Shown here: positions 23,381 to 35,200 of the stretch, piece after piece
Numbering within the stretch: the stretch's first letter is position 1
Layout of the letters: every line of letters starts with the position of its first letter
Origin: Antedon bifida
Lineage: Eukaryota > Echinodermata > Crinoidea > Comatulida > Antedonidae
Assembly: GCA_963402885.1 (NCBI GenBank)
Contig: OY727102.1
Coordinates: 20,212,001 to 20,276,000, forward strand
Direction: 5' to 3'
Length of the DNA: 64,000 bases
The notes under the pieces: model-generated
Database searches by the model: none
Told to the model about the DNA's origin: nothing
Seen by the model: the letters and a program-made list of their open reading frames with translations, nothing else
Program-made: the position numbers and the translations under genes

Positions 23381-23576
23381 CTTCCTGACATGTTCATTTA
23401 TTTAGGCTTGGTTCTTCTAACTATGACGCAACGCAAGAATGATTTAATCGCACTTTTGATATGACGTAGATTTAAAATTTAATTTCGTAAATATGGAACG
23501 TTTAACGTTAATTTAACCGGAAATATCATTGAACTCAAAAGAGATTCAATATTGTTTAAATGTTCTTTGCATTGTG

Positions 23577-23582
23577 AATAAA
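23577..23582 (+). terminator. candidate polyadenylation signal for ST8Sia
   Basis: AATAAA about 200 bp past the ST8Sia stop codon, the first such hexamer downstream. Confidence 0.45.
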
Positions 23583-23890
23583 CACTAGTAAAGTTAAGCC
23601 TAGTCTAAACTGAATTTACGGTTTGCAATCTCTAAATTTGCTAGTTTTTGTTACTTCTGCAGTGTGTCAACTGGTCTCGACTGGAACGAAGGGAAGTTGT
23701 TTTTGCATAATATTTAAACTAGAACATTTTTAACCTTAATAACAGTATAAAAGAGCTACAGGTAAACCGTGTTATCAATACAAATTGATGCAAAAATGTA
23801 TGTAGGCCTATGCGTCAATTAGGTTGTTTTTGAATAAAAATTAGAAACGTATATTCAACATTTTTTTAAAACTTGACTTGACTTAAGCCG

Positions 23891-24070
23891 ACCGCACCAG
23901 ATCAGGTCTGTGTAATGGCTTCTACTCCAAGACTTCTTTCCATTTTAATCGGTCTTTGGATTGTCGTACAGCTTCTGGGAGTCACGGATTGTATTCCTCT
24001 GGTTTTGGTGTCAGCTCTATTACAATCGTCCCATCTTTTGGCTCAGTCTGCCTCTCGGTCTTTCACCATG
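23891..24070 (-). mobile_element. non-LTR retrotransposon 3' ORF fragment
   Basis: On the minus strand one frame reads RWDDCNRADTKTRG...RSCTTIQRPIKMERSLG and ends at a stop. This resembles the W-D-D / D-R-x-x-W-R tail of LINE ORF2 proteins, with a stop just upstream of the RWDD block. It is a short decayed fragment between ST8Sia and UNC13. Confidence 0.4.
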
Positions 24071-24534
24071 AGTTAGCGCTCCAAATACAATCTTGGAATA
24101 TATTGTGTTAATGTGGCCAAAAAGAAGCAGTCTTTTTCTGGCGACCAATTCAGTTATTTCTAAACAAATCTAATTATCTTGATAACATTGCACTTATTTA
24201 TTATATTTCTAATTTATACTTTATACTGGTAGTATCTTACAGGACTCGCTGGGGTGAACGTACCTAATAACAATATACAAGGCAAAAAGGTCCATGGTAG
24301 AGTGTTGCGAAATTCATGGTGACAGCAAAAATCTTTCCTTGCCTTTTTTATTTGTTTATCTTGTTTGTATTGTATATGGCAGAAAATTGAATAAAAAAAA
24401 ATCAACAGAACAAACTTATAAATACAAATATCACGAGTCACACACAAAAGCCTATTTTTAATATTTGTAGAATTCATGAAACAATTACAAAATGAATGAG
24501 CTATCCGGTCATCTTGTTATAGTTAGAATAAAAC

Positions 24535-24610
24535 TAGTTTCGTTCTCAAATGACGTTCATGATATATCAACATATTTATGACGTAACGATTAGAATGACA
24601 TAATAATAAT
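24535..24610 (-). repeat. composite repeat, copy D (upstream half only)
   Basis: TTCTCAAATGACGTTCATGA followed by TTATGACGTAACGATTAGAA is the minus-oriented equivalent of the CRE-like half of copies A-C, without the tRNA-like part. Confidence 0.4.
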
Positions 24611-24784
24611 CAAGCTGCGCTTTCATTTTAACCAACTTTTATTTGTTTTTTTTCCTACGATTGGAGGCTAATTGGTGCATTTTTATGTTTTTGAACATTT
24701 TCAAGAAAATGTGTTATAAAGTAAACATTTGTCAAAATGCTAACCTCTGAAATGAACCCAAAAACGATTTGAGACTAAATTAAA

Positions 24785-24976
24785 AAACTGACAATAGTCT
24801 ATTTATATATGCGTGCTTCATATGGTAATTCACCGTTACGTCATAATATGCATATTCATGACCGTCATCATGAGGGAACACAACTTGTATTAACCTGTTT
24901 ACAACCAAAATGACCAGTTAGCTCAGTCGCCCGAGCGTCGTGTTAACAACACGTATGTCGTGTTAACAAAAAAAAA
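24785..24976 (+). repeat. composite tRNA-linked repeat, copy B
   Basis: Begins CTGACAATAGTCTATTTAT, passes through CCGTTACGTCATAATATGC and GACCGTCATCATGAGG, then reaches a tRNA-Val(AAC)-like head (GACCAGTTAGCTCAGTCGCC from 24912). The head is cut after the anticodon arm and replaced by an A run. Copy C starts 800 bp downstream in direct orientation with the same left flank. Confidence 0.6.
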
Positions 24977-25500
24977 TTAAATTTGTATGTCTTAATGCTG
25001 TGTGTGATTAGGCTAATTTCACTAAAACCATGTGTTTGCGAATTTGGTGTAATGTAATGTAACCAGCCTTTCAACAAACAATAGTTTAATTTGAATAACA
25101 ATAGAACAGTAACGCCAACAACAAACGGGTGAATTTGAAAAGATGTAGGTGTTTTAAAACTACTCGTATCAAAAAAACCTGTACATTAAATTAAATTATG
25201 TTTTACAATTACAAATCACAAATTATAACTCTTGCCTCTTGTAGAAAAATGAAGTTTTTTGGACAAGTAGTTCTCGAGAAAATGCAATTTCAGTTTTAAT
25301 GGAAGCCTAATTTATATAGACATTCATCCAGGTAGTAGTAAGTTTAAAAAGATATTATGTAAATAAATAAATATAAAAAAATAAAATAAATATCATGGAA
25401 ATATTAAAAAAAGGGCTTTTTAAAAATCGCAGTTTCTGATTAGGATGTCAAAATAAAAGAAAAAAAAAATTCATTATTTTCCATTAAAAAAAATATATCC

Positions 25501-25572
25501 GTAGAGGTTCGAACCCACTCTAGAGAGAGAGCTGAGAGCACTCAAACCTGAGCATTACCCGTTACGCCACAA
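25501..25572 (-). pseudogene. tRNA-like sequence with A and B boxes
   Basis: On the minus strand TGGCGTAACGG matches the A box and GGTTCGAACC the B box, about 50 nt apart with a longer variable part (CTCTCAGCTCTCTC). The anticodon arm is not a standard 5-bp stem with a 7-nt loop, so a tRNA-derived SINE head or pseudogene is likelier than a functional class II tRNA. Confidence 0.4.
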
Positions 25573-25585
25573 AGTATTCATGACT

Positions 25586-25923
25586 GAACAGCTGATAATA
25601 GTCTATTTATACGTGTATTACGTAATTCATCATTACTTCATAAATATCGTATTAACCTTGTTAAAACCAAAATGACCAGTAGTTCAGTCGCCTGAGCGTC
25701 GTGTTAACAACACGTATGTCGTGGGTTCGATTCCCACGCTGGTCGGTGGAATAGAGTTAAAGGTATGCGACCACTGTGTTTGGGGTTCACAGAATTATAC
25801 GTCCCCCTTTCCACCACACATCATGAGGCGACAACATCAATGCATCTGGTGATGTGCTGGAAACGACCCCAAAAGGCTGTGGCAGGGCCTTAGTGCTGAG
25901 GCAGGGAGAGCACATTTTTTTTT
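25586..25923 (+). mobile_element. tRNA-Val-derived SINE-like element with CRE-like leader, copy C
   Basis: The leader shares CTGATAATAGTCTATTTAT and the following 80 bp with copy B. The tRNA-like head (25674-25744) has perfect acceptor pairing (GACCAGT with GCTGGTC, one G-T), an anticodon arm CGTG-TTAACAA-CACG with anticodon AAC (Val), and a perfect T arm (GTGGG TTCGATT CCCAC). One base is missing in the A-box region compared with copy B. A 170-bp unrelated body follows (GGAATAGAGTTAAAGG ... GGCAGGGAGAGCAC) and ends in a T run at 25915-25923. This head-body-T run layout is that of a tRNA-derived SINE. Confidence 0.6.
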
Positions 25924-26288
25924 ATACTCACGCCACCTGTTTTTCGATCTCGTAAATTTTATGTTTAGCGCCCTCAATTTTCAGAACACCTGCGTTATGT
26001 CAGAAGAAGATTGTAAAGCAATTAAGTGTAAAGATATAGCGCCACCAACATTAAAGAAATGTTACGTCATAAGACAGTAGTTTTTTAATTACACCACCTG
26101 CCAATCTTCTGAGCGAAATATGGCGAGGAGGTGCGACCAAACGGTATGTCAACCTGTTAAAAAGCATCTCAATCTGGACTAACTAACGCTTATATTTTGT
26201 CTGTTCCATGTAGCTGTATTTACGTGATGTATGTTTTTGTCTAACACGATGTTCTGTTGAAAAATTTCGGTGAAACCGTGTTTGCATT
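25924..26288 (+). promoter_or_regulatory. UNC13 5' UTR / promoter-proximal region
   Basis: Sequence between the SINE and the UNC13 start codon. It includes AGCGAAATATGGCGAGGAGG near 26115 and a donor-like ACG|GTATGT at about 26141, which may mark a noncoding or alternative first exon. No TATA box is evident. Assignment is positional only. Confidence 0.3.
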
Positions 26289-29200
26289 ATGGCTCTTTTA
26301 AGTGTTCGTGGTAAGTGCATACTAATATTATGTGTGGCAGCTAGGCAGCATCCCTTCATCATATTGACAGATGAAAGATGTGATGCGGTCGCCCATTCAT
26401 ATTCTGTTGTGGCTGCTAATTATCATTGTATTATTACTATGTGTATCCGTGTAATATCTATATCGTAATATATATTAGCCTAACAATATGTTTTTAAGCC
26501 TACTACCATCTGTCGTAGTGTTTATTATAATTGGCGCACGTCTAAAATGTCTAATTAATATTGCTGTGTCTGCTAAATATCTATTGTTATTATTGTAAAT
26601 AAATATAATAATTTCATAATATTAATATGTCTTGTTTTTGGCTAAAGTTATGGAAACAATATTATTAGTAATGTTTTTATCGTTTAGTATTTACTATTAA
26701 TTATAGTTATATTTAAAAATTATCTGCAATCAAGATTCAATATAATAATTTTTTCATGTTTTCATTGAATGTTTACCTGATAAATAATAATTTTTGTTTA
26801 TCATTTTTATTGGAGGTCAAAGGTAATATTTGATAATCCAATATATTATAGTTTGGTATAGGTAGTACAACTTGAAAATATTAATATTTTATTGAATACA
26901 AGGAAATGCACATAAATTTTTAATAATATTTAATTTTTAATTATTTTAAATTTATATTGTGTATATAATTATTAAAGCCACATCCCAAGGTTTTTTTGAT
27001 CTAATTAAGGTCACAAACTGCATTTTATGTAAATTTAAATACTATATGTATATATTTTTTCGTCTTTAAACATTAAAAATATGAAATATGAGTAGATTTT
27101 AATGATCTAAGCAGCCCGCTATAAATCCCAGAATGCATTGTGTGCGGATTGATATATTTGTTTTGCTTCTTTCGATTATCCGTGAAGGCAAACAAATAGA
27201 AGAATCGTAACAGGGTTGTCCCCAATTTGTACGGATTCTGCCAGAAAAAGAAAGACAATTAATGCCACAACTAGACAACACCAGACTACCATACAGTATG
27301 ATGGTTGTTGTGAAAAAAGTCTTTGCATGCTTTGAAACATGTGTGTATGCGCAGTTGAAATTCAAGTCTACTTTTTTTTATTAAGACTAACTGACATTTA
27401 TTCTAGCATGTTAAGAAATCATGGTATCTAATACTAGGTCACCTGTTACGCGCACGACCCTTTAACATAGAGGACCATACCGGCATCATTATATTATAGG
27501 AACTAGGCGACCTGTGAGAAAAGTAAAATTTGTAATTGTTTATTTTGTAAATGATGGATACTATTCTTCATATTTGTTGAGAGATTGTAAGCCTTATAGA
27601 AAGGTTAATGTTAAATACAGTCCAATTGATTGGATCGTTACACATCTTTGTAAAACAAACACAGAACATGTTTGTCAATTGTGGGGGAGTAGATAACGAT
27701 GCGACTGATAATATTTGAATAGGATGGCTTCTTTATTGGTTAAAAATTAAAATAATCTGATAGTCGTGCAATGGTTTAACTGTACGCCATCGCAAATATT
27801 TAAATACGATGCAGGTACCATTTTATTTTTTTATTTAACAGTATCGTCATTTCCTCGGAGTGAAAACAATAGCAGTGATGATACCGAATCTAACCATATC
27901 ATTTTCAAAACTTCATATTGTAGTTGTATAGGTTTATTACATTTTTCCCCATTGTTTCTTTTCTAGAATTTATATCTTCAACTAAGCCCGAAAGATACTA
28001 ATAGTGTATATGACAGGTGCTTTATTAAACTCTTTATTGCCATAAAAATCTTATATTGTTTGTCACAGTGTGTTGATCAAGGAACGTCCTTTTCATTCTT
28101 TACCAAAAGTCGCTAACAACTGCCTCCCGACAATTAATATTGATAGTCATTAAACTTTTTTTATTGTCATTAAAAACTAATATCGCTCAGTACAAGGTTC
28201 TTCTTTATAGCATCTCATCAACTCCCAAACAAAATGCACTACAACTTGCTCTCAACAACTCTTTCTATTGTTGGCAATACATGTTGTATGAAGCTCTGTC
28301 TACACTATCAAACTTTATGTGACAAACAATTTCAATTATTTTCTTGTTAAAAATTATATTCCCATTTTCAGTCAAATTAGACAAGCTCAACTCATAGACA
28401 GGAAGGTTCAAGGTTTTTTTTTGTCCTTTTCAAATTAGAGACTTGGTGTAGCAGAAGTAGACCTTCAAACTACTCTAGCTCATGATGATTTTAAAAAGAC
28501 CAACCCTCTCTCCCCCCACTCACCTCCTATCCACCATTAAGATCCTGGCTTGGTAGAAAGGGTTGTTACCATTCTACAACAATCCTTAATTAAGTGACGT
28601 CATCGTAATACAACAAATATTGTCACTGTTAAAACACTTGATGAAGGATACCATATCATAATAAATTGATAGATTTTGAATGCGAAAAAAAAAGTTATCC
28701 AAGTTTAATGACCGAAACACAATGAAATTGAAATTGGAGAAGATAATTTGACCTTGAAAGGTGAGATAAAACCAAAGAAAACGAAATAAACACAGATGTT
28801 ATGCTGAAACAACAGTCGCCATTAATGAAATTCGTGATCACCATTAATTAATTACTACAAAGCAGTATACTGATACTATTCAAACATAACTGATATTACT
28901 AGCCACAGAGCACTGTATTATTAGAACCAACCCACAGGGTCCAGGGAGGTTGCGATAGTGGTGCGACTCCGCTCTTTTGACAGTTAAAATGAAATATACT
29001 ATATTTTTTTTCTTTTTTTATCCATCTACCATTTTTTAACAATTCTATTAATATTTTATATGTTTGTATTTTATTGTTATTATATTTTATCATAGAGATA
29101 TTCACTAATATCTCTGTGGTTTTATCAAGGGCTCTTCACTGGGACTGGATAGGCCACCCTCATTAAATATGGAAATAAGTAATATTTATTTCTGTCAAAG

Positions 29201-32200
29201 TATTGGTTTTATGTTAGCACTTTTCTGAAAATAACTGGATGCGCCCCAGGCCCATAATACTGCCAACTCTCCAGAAGTAAGAATTTGATGTCTACAGGAT
29301 ACACACATGTATTCCATTCCACATTAGTTTTTTTTAAATATTCCAGTTATTAATGAATTTGACTTGAATCATAGTTTATTACAGTTCAAGGTCATTGCAC
29401 TAAACACTTAAAAACAGAATTTAGATGAGACTAATTTTAATATTTGAATATTAACATGCTGTTAAAGGCATGCCTTAAAGAACACCTTTGGTATCTGTGT
29501 GTACTGTAGTGGCAGTACTGTTTACTGTATAAATTATTATTATTACTCCAGTTTATCCAGGTGGCAAAAGCGACACTGTGTAAAGCTACACTATCAAACT
29601 CTATGTGACAAAAAAATGTGATGTGCCCATATATGGACATGATGATGTCATCAATACCTTATTTGGGAATATCACTACCATATTTGGGCACATCACACAC
29701 ATCAACTAGTTTGATAGTGTAGAGTTATAGAGTGTTACAAAACTCCCTTGTTTGTGTAATATCATTTTATCTGTGATTTTAACTATTCAACTACAGTATG
29801 CGCTTTATGCGTGTCATATTCCCAATTACCCTTTCCTCTGATGTCATCATACCCTTCTGCTCATGGCAATTATCTCAATATATATCCTATTATACAATCA
29901 TAGGATGGATGGGTTCTCTACATCAATGATTTTCTATGGTAAGCGATTAGAAAAAAAATGTCTTAATTAATTTAAAGATTATTCAATCTTTAATGTAATT
30001 TCCTAAAGTGTCTTGAGAATTATAGAATATTCAACATTCACCAATGATTTAACATAGAAGTTTTTAACATTTTGTGATGTTCAATATATATATATATATT
30101 TATTATAATATCATTGTACAGTTGTTATTTGTGAACAAACAGGTGGGCTTAATTGAATGTGCTTAATAAACCTTCGACTAGAGAAAGTTATTTTGTTTGT
30201 TCCAATTTATTGGTAAATAAAAGAAAGATTTGAAAGATACTTATTTTAAGATAAACTTTACTAAAAAAAGTAAAATCTCCCTTGGTTCAGAAAACACAAG
30301 TACTGTACTGCATAGTTAATGCATGCTATCAAAATACACATTTTATCTAGACATTTAAGAAAATACAAATTTTCCCTTCTCTGATTTTAGACTAGTGGAG
30401 TCTCGTTAAATAGAGCAGTCAGTTTTTCAACTCATGAAATATTCTCACCATTCAACTCATAAACATGAATTGTTTGTATACTATATTACTATCTATTTAT
30501 TGTATGAAATTAATGTTTGAATATTCATAGTCATCATCTTGAAATAGATTGTATTGTGTTGGTATTATTGTCGGATCGACCGCAATCATCTATGCAATCA
30601 AAGGTTCTTGGGCACATAATACAGTTGACTGTGAATTTCTTCATTTCTTCAACACGTTTGTTGCGCTAGTCATGAATGCGAGTCATAAAACTCTCCGTGG
30701 GCCATTACTTGCTGTTGGCTGGCATCATTTAATATTACGAAGTGGAAGTAAACAATGTAGGAAATATAACACATTCTGGTAATTCAAAGATGTGTTGTTA
30801 GTTGGGGCAATTTATAATATGAGGAGTATCGCTGTATTACACATCATCACTAGGCCGCCTATCAACTTTGTCTGTGCTATATTGCTTGTATCCTTAGGCA
30901 AGATGCTTCATTCTCATTGTCTCGTCCTTCAGATGGGATGTAAAGTTAGATATCCTTGGCCTAAAAACCCCATTTACATAACAGTAATGATCACATTTTG
31001 TAAACAAAAATCTGTATAAAAACTGCGCTCTTTAAAACAATTTTTAAGGAAAAACTGTTTACAATGTCTGTTCGTAATATGTAATTGTTTGTATCCTTTA
31101 GGCAAGATGCTTCATTCTCATTGTCTCGTCCTTCAGATGGGATGTAAAGTTAGATATCTTTGGCCTGAAAACCCCATTTACATAACAGTGATGATCACAT
31201 TTTGTAAACAAAAATTTATAAAAAGACTGCTCTTTAAAAACAATTTTTAAGGAAAAACTGTTTACAATGTCTGTTCATTTGTCAATTTGCTATATCTTTA
31301 TAAAATTATTAAATAGTGGTTTATATAGCGCTTTTTTCAGAGACCATTTTTACCTTGTACTCAAAGCAGAACAATTTAGATTACAATCCTGCAAACTGGT
31401 GCAAATTAAAATTACAAATATTTTTTGTCAGTTTTACAATCACCATTCACCAAATTGTTGAACTTAATTGAATGAAATATTTTTTAAAAATCAAATAATC
31501 TTGAATATTATTCAGAAAGAAATGATTTATAGTGTACAAGTATTGATATATGTTGGAATATTAATATTAACAACATTCCATTTATTAGCAGATGAAGTAA
31601 AATATGATCAATGTAGTGTTTGTGTACATAATTTAAACTGTAAATTTAACTGTTCTACATTTCAGTTTTTTATTTAAAATATTCTGTATCATGAACATTT
31701 ATTTAAGAATATTAAATATTTCAAAAGATCCTATCCTAAAAAAGGGAAACTTGTATGTTTTTGTATTTTTTAAAAATTTTGTAATGTTTAATGAATTCAT
31801 GATTGATAAATTTTTTATTTGTGTAATATTTAATTTTTGACATTTTTCTGAAATGAATTAGGCCTCTAAATAATAAAATAAATAATTTAATAATAGGCAA
31901 TAAAAACTCCAATACTCCATTTTTCATTTCATTTATTGATTTCATTACATATTAATTTAATATTCATTAATGAACCTGAACATCTATTCATACTGTAACT
32001 AGTAATATTAATTCATTTATTCATATAATCATTATTATTCTACATTATGACAAAATCTACGTACGTATAGACTAGAAATTAGTTGTAGTAGAGATTACAA
32101 TACAAATAGCCACATTGCTTGTAATTTACTTAATGTTATTGATTACCATTGCATGTTCTATTTGATTGCTAATTAGTTACTTTCAAGGTCTTACATTAAG

Positions 32201-35200
32201 TGCAGATTATTTTACATGATGTTGTTTTAGGAAAACAGCAAGCAGATGCTCTGTTTACTTCCAATGCAATATTGTCTATTATCATAGGCCTACACTAACA
32301 CAGCTATTTTAAGTACTGATAGCTCCAAATCAAAAACCTGGATTTAACAATTGTATGTACATGATAAAGGAATCAAATTAATTCAACATAATTATCGTTG
32401 GTCATTTGTTTGTCACACGTGTAGTCCTATTAAAACCCCCTTAAAATAGGCCATATTGTGCTGATGATATCAGTGAAACCTTTTATAGGCCAACAGCATT
32501 TGTAGCAAATGTTCAAATTGTTCTGTCTTAACACTTTCAGACATAATGACATCATGACATCTTTTAGATCCGCCTCAACTATGCAGACTGTACTTGTTCA
32601 GATCAATAAAAACTCCCGGCTTTATAACAAAAGCTTTTTGTCTGTACATGAACATTTTACCATTTTTGTATTGTTATAATTCAAAACCAAAATCTAGGTA
32701 GAAAAAATGACAAGAAATATGTACATCTACAGGCTCATTGAGATGAGAGTCCAGATATTCACCATATATTTTGTAGCAGCCTCATAATACTGCTAATAAT
32801 CAGTATTGGTGGTTTTTATTGCTCTAGTCTAATGTCTGAATATTTACAGACCTTCATGTATAACAATCTTTAATATTTAAATCTAAAGGCAAACTACTAA
32901 AAATAATGACAATGCTGTGGGTATCAGATGGATTTCAATGGAGATACAAATAAAATAAGCATTGGAAAAATGACAATGCTGTGGGTATCAGTGGCTGGAT
33001 CTCAATGGAGATACAAATAAAATAAGCACTGAAAAAATGACAATGCTGTGGGTATCAGTGGCTGGATCTCAATGGAGATACAAATAAAATAAGCAAAAAG
33101 CTAAATCAAAACAATAAAGTACTAAATTTAGGCAGAAAAAGTAGCAATCTTTAATATTTAGATAGACCAGCAAACAATATATATAGCATTTGTATAGCAC
33201 CTTGACCAGTGTACTAAAATTACTACCTGTAAGTATAAAAATTACTCGTAAACCATATTGCGAAATGTGTCAAATTACACAAAATCCCTTTATTTATTAT
33301 GATTCATGTTATTATAATATTTAATATTTTCTAATGTTTGATTTCTTCATGCTTATCTCTGTATCCTGTGCTTATTCCCTAGCAACTACCAATAATGCAC
33401 TTAGTTCGGGACTTAGTTGTAAGATTTAATTAGTCTGATGTTTACTCTGAGAGATAGCGTGTGGTGCACATATTGTTAAATTGTCACATGTTTAGAATTA
33501 ACAATCAGACAGAAATATTTGAGTCGATGTCTGGAACATGTAGGCTAAGATTGGATAAAAATGCGCTTATTTTGTTTTTGATCATGTATAGACTTACAGA
33601 TATTTTGCTGAAGTTGTCACATGTTTAGGATTAAAATTATCAGGACAGAAATATTTGAGTCGATGTGTGGAACATGTAGGCTAAGACTAGATAAAAATGC
33701 ACTTATGCGTTAATTATGTGTGTAGTACAGATATTTTGTTAAGTTGTTAATGAGTTGTCAAATGCTTTTAGAATTAACAGTATCAGGACAGAAATTTTTG
33801 AGTCATCGTTGTCAATAATAAAGGAGTAATTGAATGTTTTTATTTATATACACCCTGGAGAAATGATTACCTATCCCTGATATGTTTAACACGATAAAGA
33901 TAAATCATGATCTATTTAAACTAATGAGGTTGCATGCAGTGACTTGGAAATACTAAATAATGAATGCTGATTGGTTGGTTCTATTTATAAATTCATCTTT
34001 TTAAACTAGGTTAATCATGTTAATGATCTCCAAGATAATTAATGAGATAAAAATATCACATGGTTTTACTTCATACAGGTTCACATACAAACTCATGTTA
34101 TAAATGTGAACCTAGTTATTTACCATTGATCATGCTTTCCACTGATCAAGACAAACTAGTCGTGTGAACCTAGCTATTACTGTTTATCATGATTACTGAT
34201 CATGATCAAACTAGTTATCTCATGTGAACCTAGCTATTTACCACTGATCATGCTTTCCACTGATCATGACAAACTAGTCATGTGAACCTAGCTATTACTG
34301 TTTATCATGATTACTGATCATGATCAAATAGAATCAACACAATCAGCATTTGATTAAAGTAATTTCAAGTCATTGCACACACTACCCTATTGGCCCAGCA
34401 TCATGCACACAAACACCTCATTAGCATAAATCATGATATGCTTTCTACATCAACGATTTCTCTTTATCGTGATAAACTTTAATATCATGATGGATCATTA
34501 TGATATTTTATACCATATCTAATGACTCAATGTTTTATGTTTATATGTATTGGTTTCAGATTAGGCACTCTATCGACACAAGGCATGCACAGTGCAAGGG
34601 CCTATCAATATCTATATTCCGACAAAAGTATTTTTATATCAATTTTAATTAAAAATTACAAAACGTGTTTTGATATTGAAAAAAAGAATTCCTTTTTGTC
34701 TCCGTTTTTTTTGGCAACTCTATTTTTAAGCAAACTTTCCAATTAATTTTTCCAATATGTACAGAGCAATATTTATAATATAATTTAGGATTTTTATGTT
34801 CCCACGTCAAATGCCTGAGGGAAGTGTTTTGTATTAAACTTGTTCACAGAATATCATGTGTAGACAATTAAACAATTTTGTCTGTCAGTTAAGCCTCTTT
34901 TATTGGTTTAACCAAAATATTGAAAATTGTCAAAAAGATTTTGTGTCCGTTTATAATAATATACTGTAAACAATTTCCATTTAAATAATCAAATAAACAA
35001 GTATATTCAGCTCAGTATAGATTTATTTTAATTTCTTAAATTATTTTTATAAAGTAGGTCGTTCTGATTATCAATGGTCCATATTTAAAAGGTTTGTAAA
35101 AATAATGTTATTGTGTGTATTCTGTAATTACAATTTATTGATCAGCTACATTCTGACAAAAACTAAATCGTTATCAATTCTAATTATTCTACTGATGCAT

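Noticed and set aside
25674..25744. Functional tRNA-Val gene
   Set aside because: A base is missing from the A-box/D-arm region, a related truncated copy is nearby, and an unrelated body with a T run follows, all of which fit a SINE better.
27073..27365. Overlapping minus-strand open frames in UNC13 intron 1
   Set aside because: No recognisable domain and no splice signals; probably chance.
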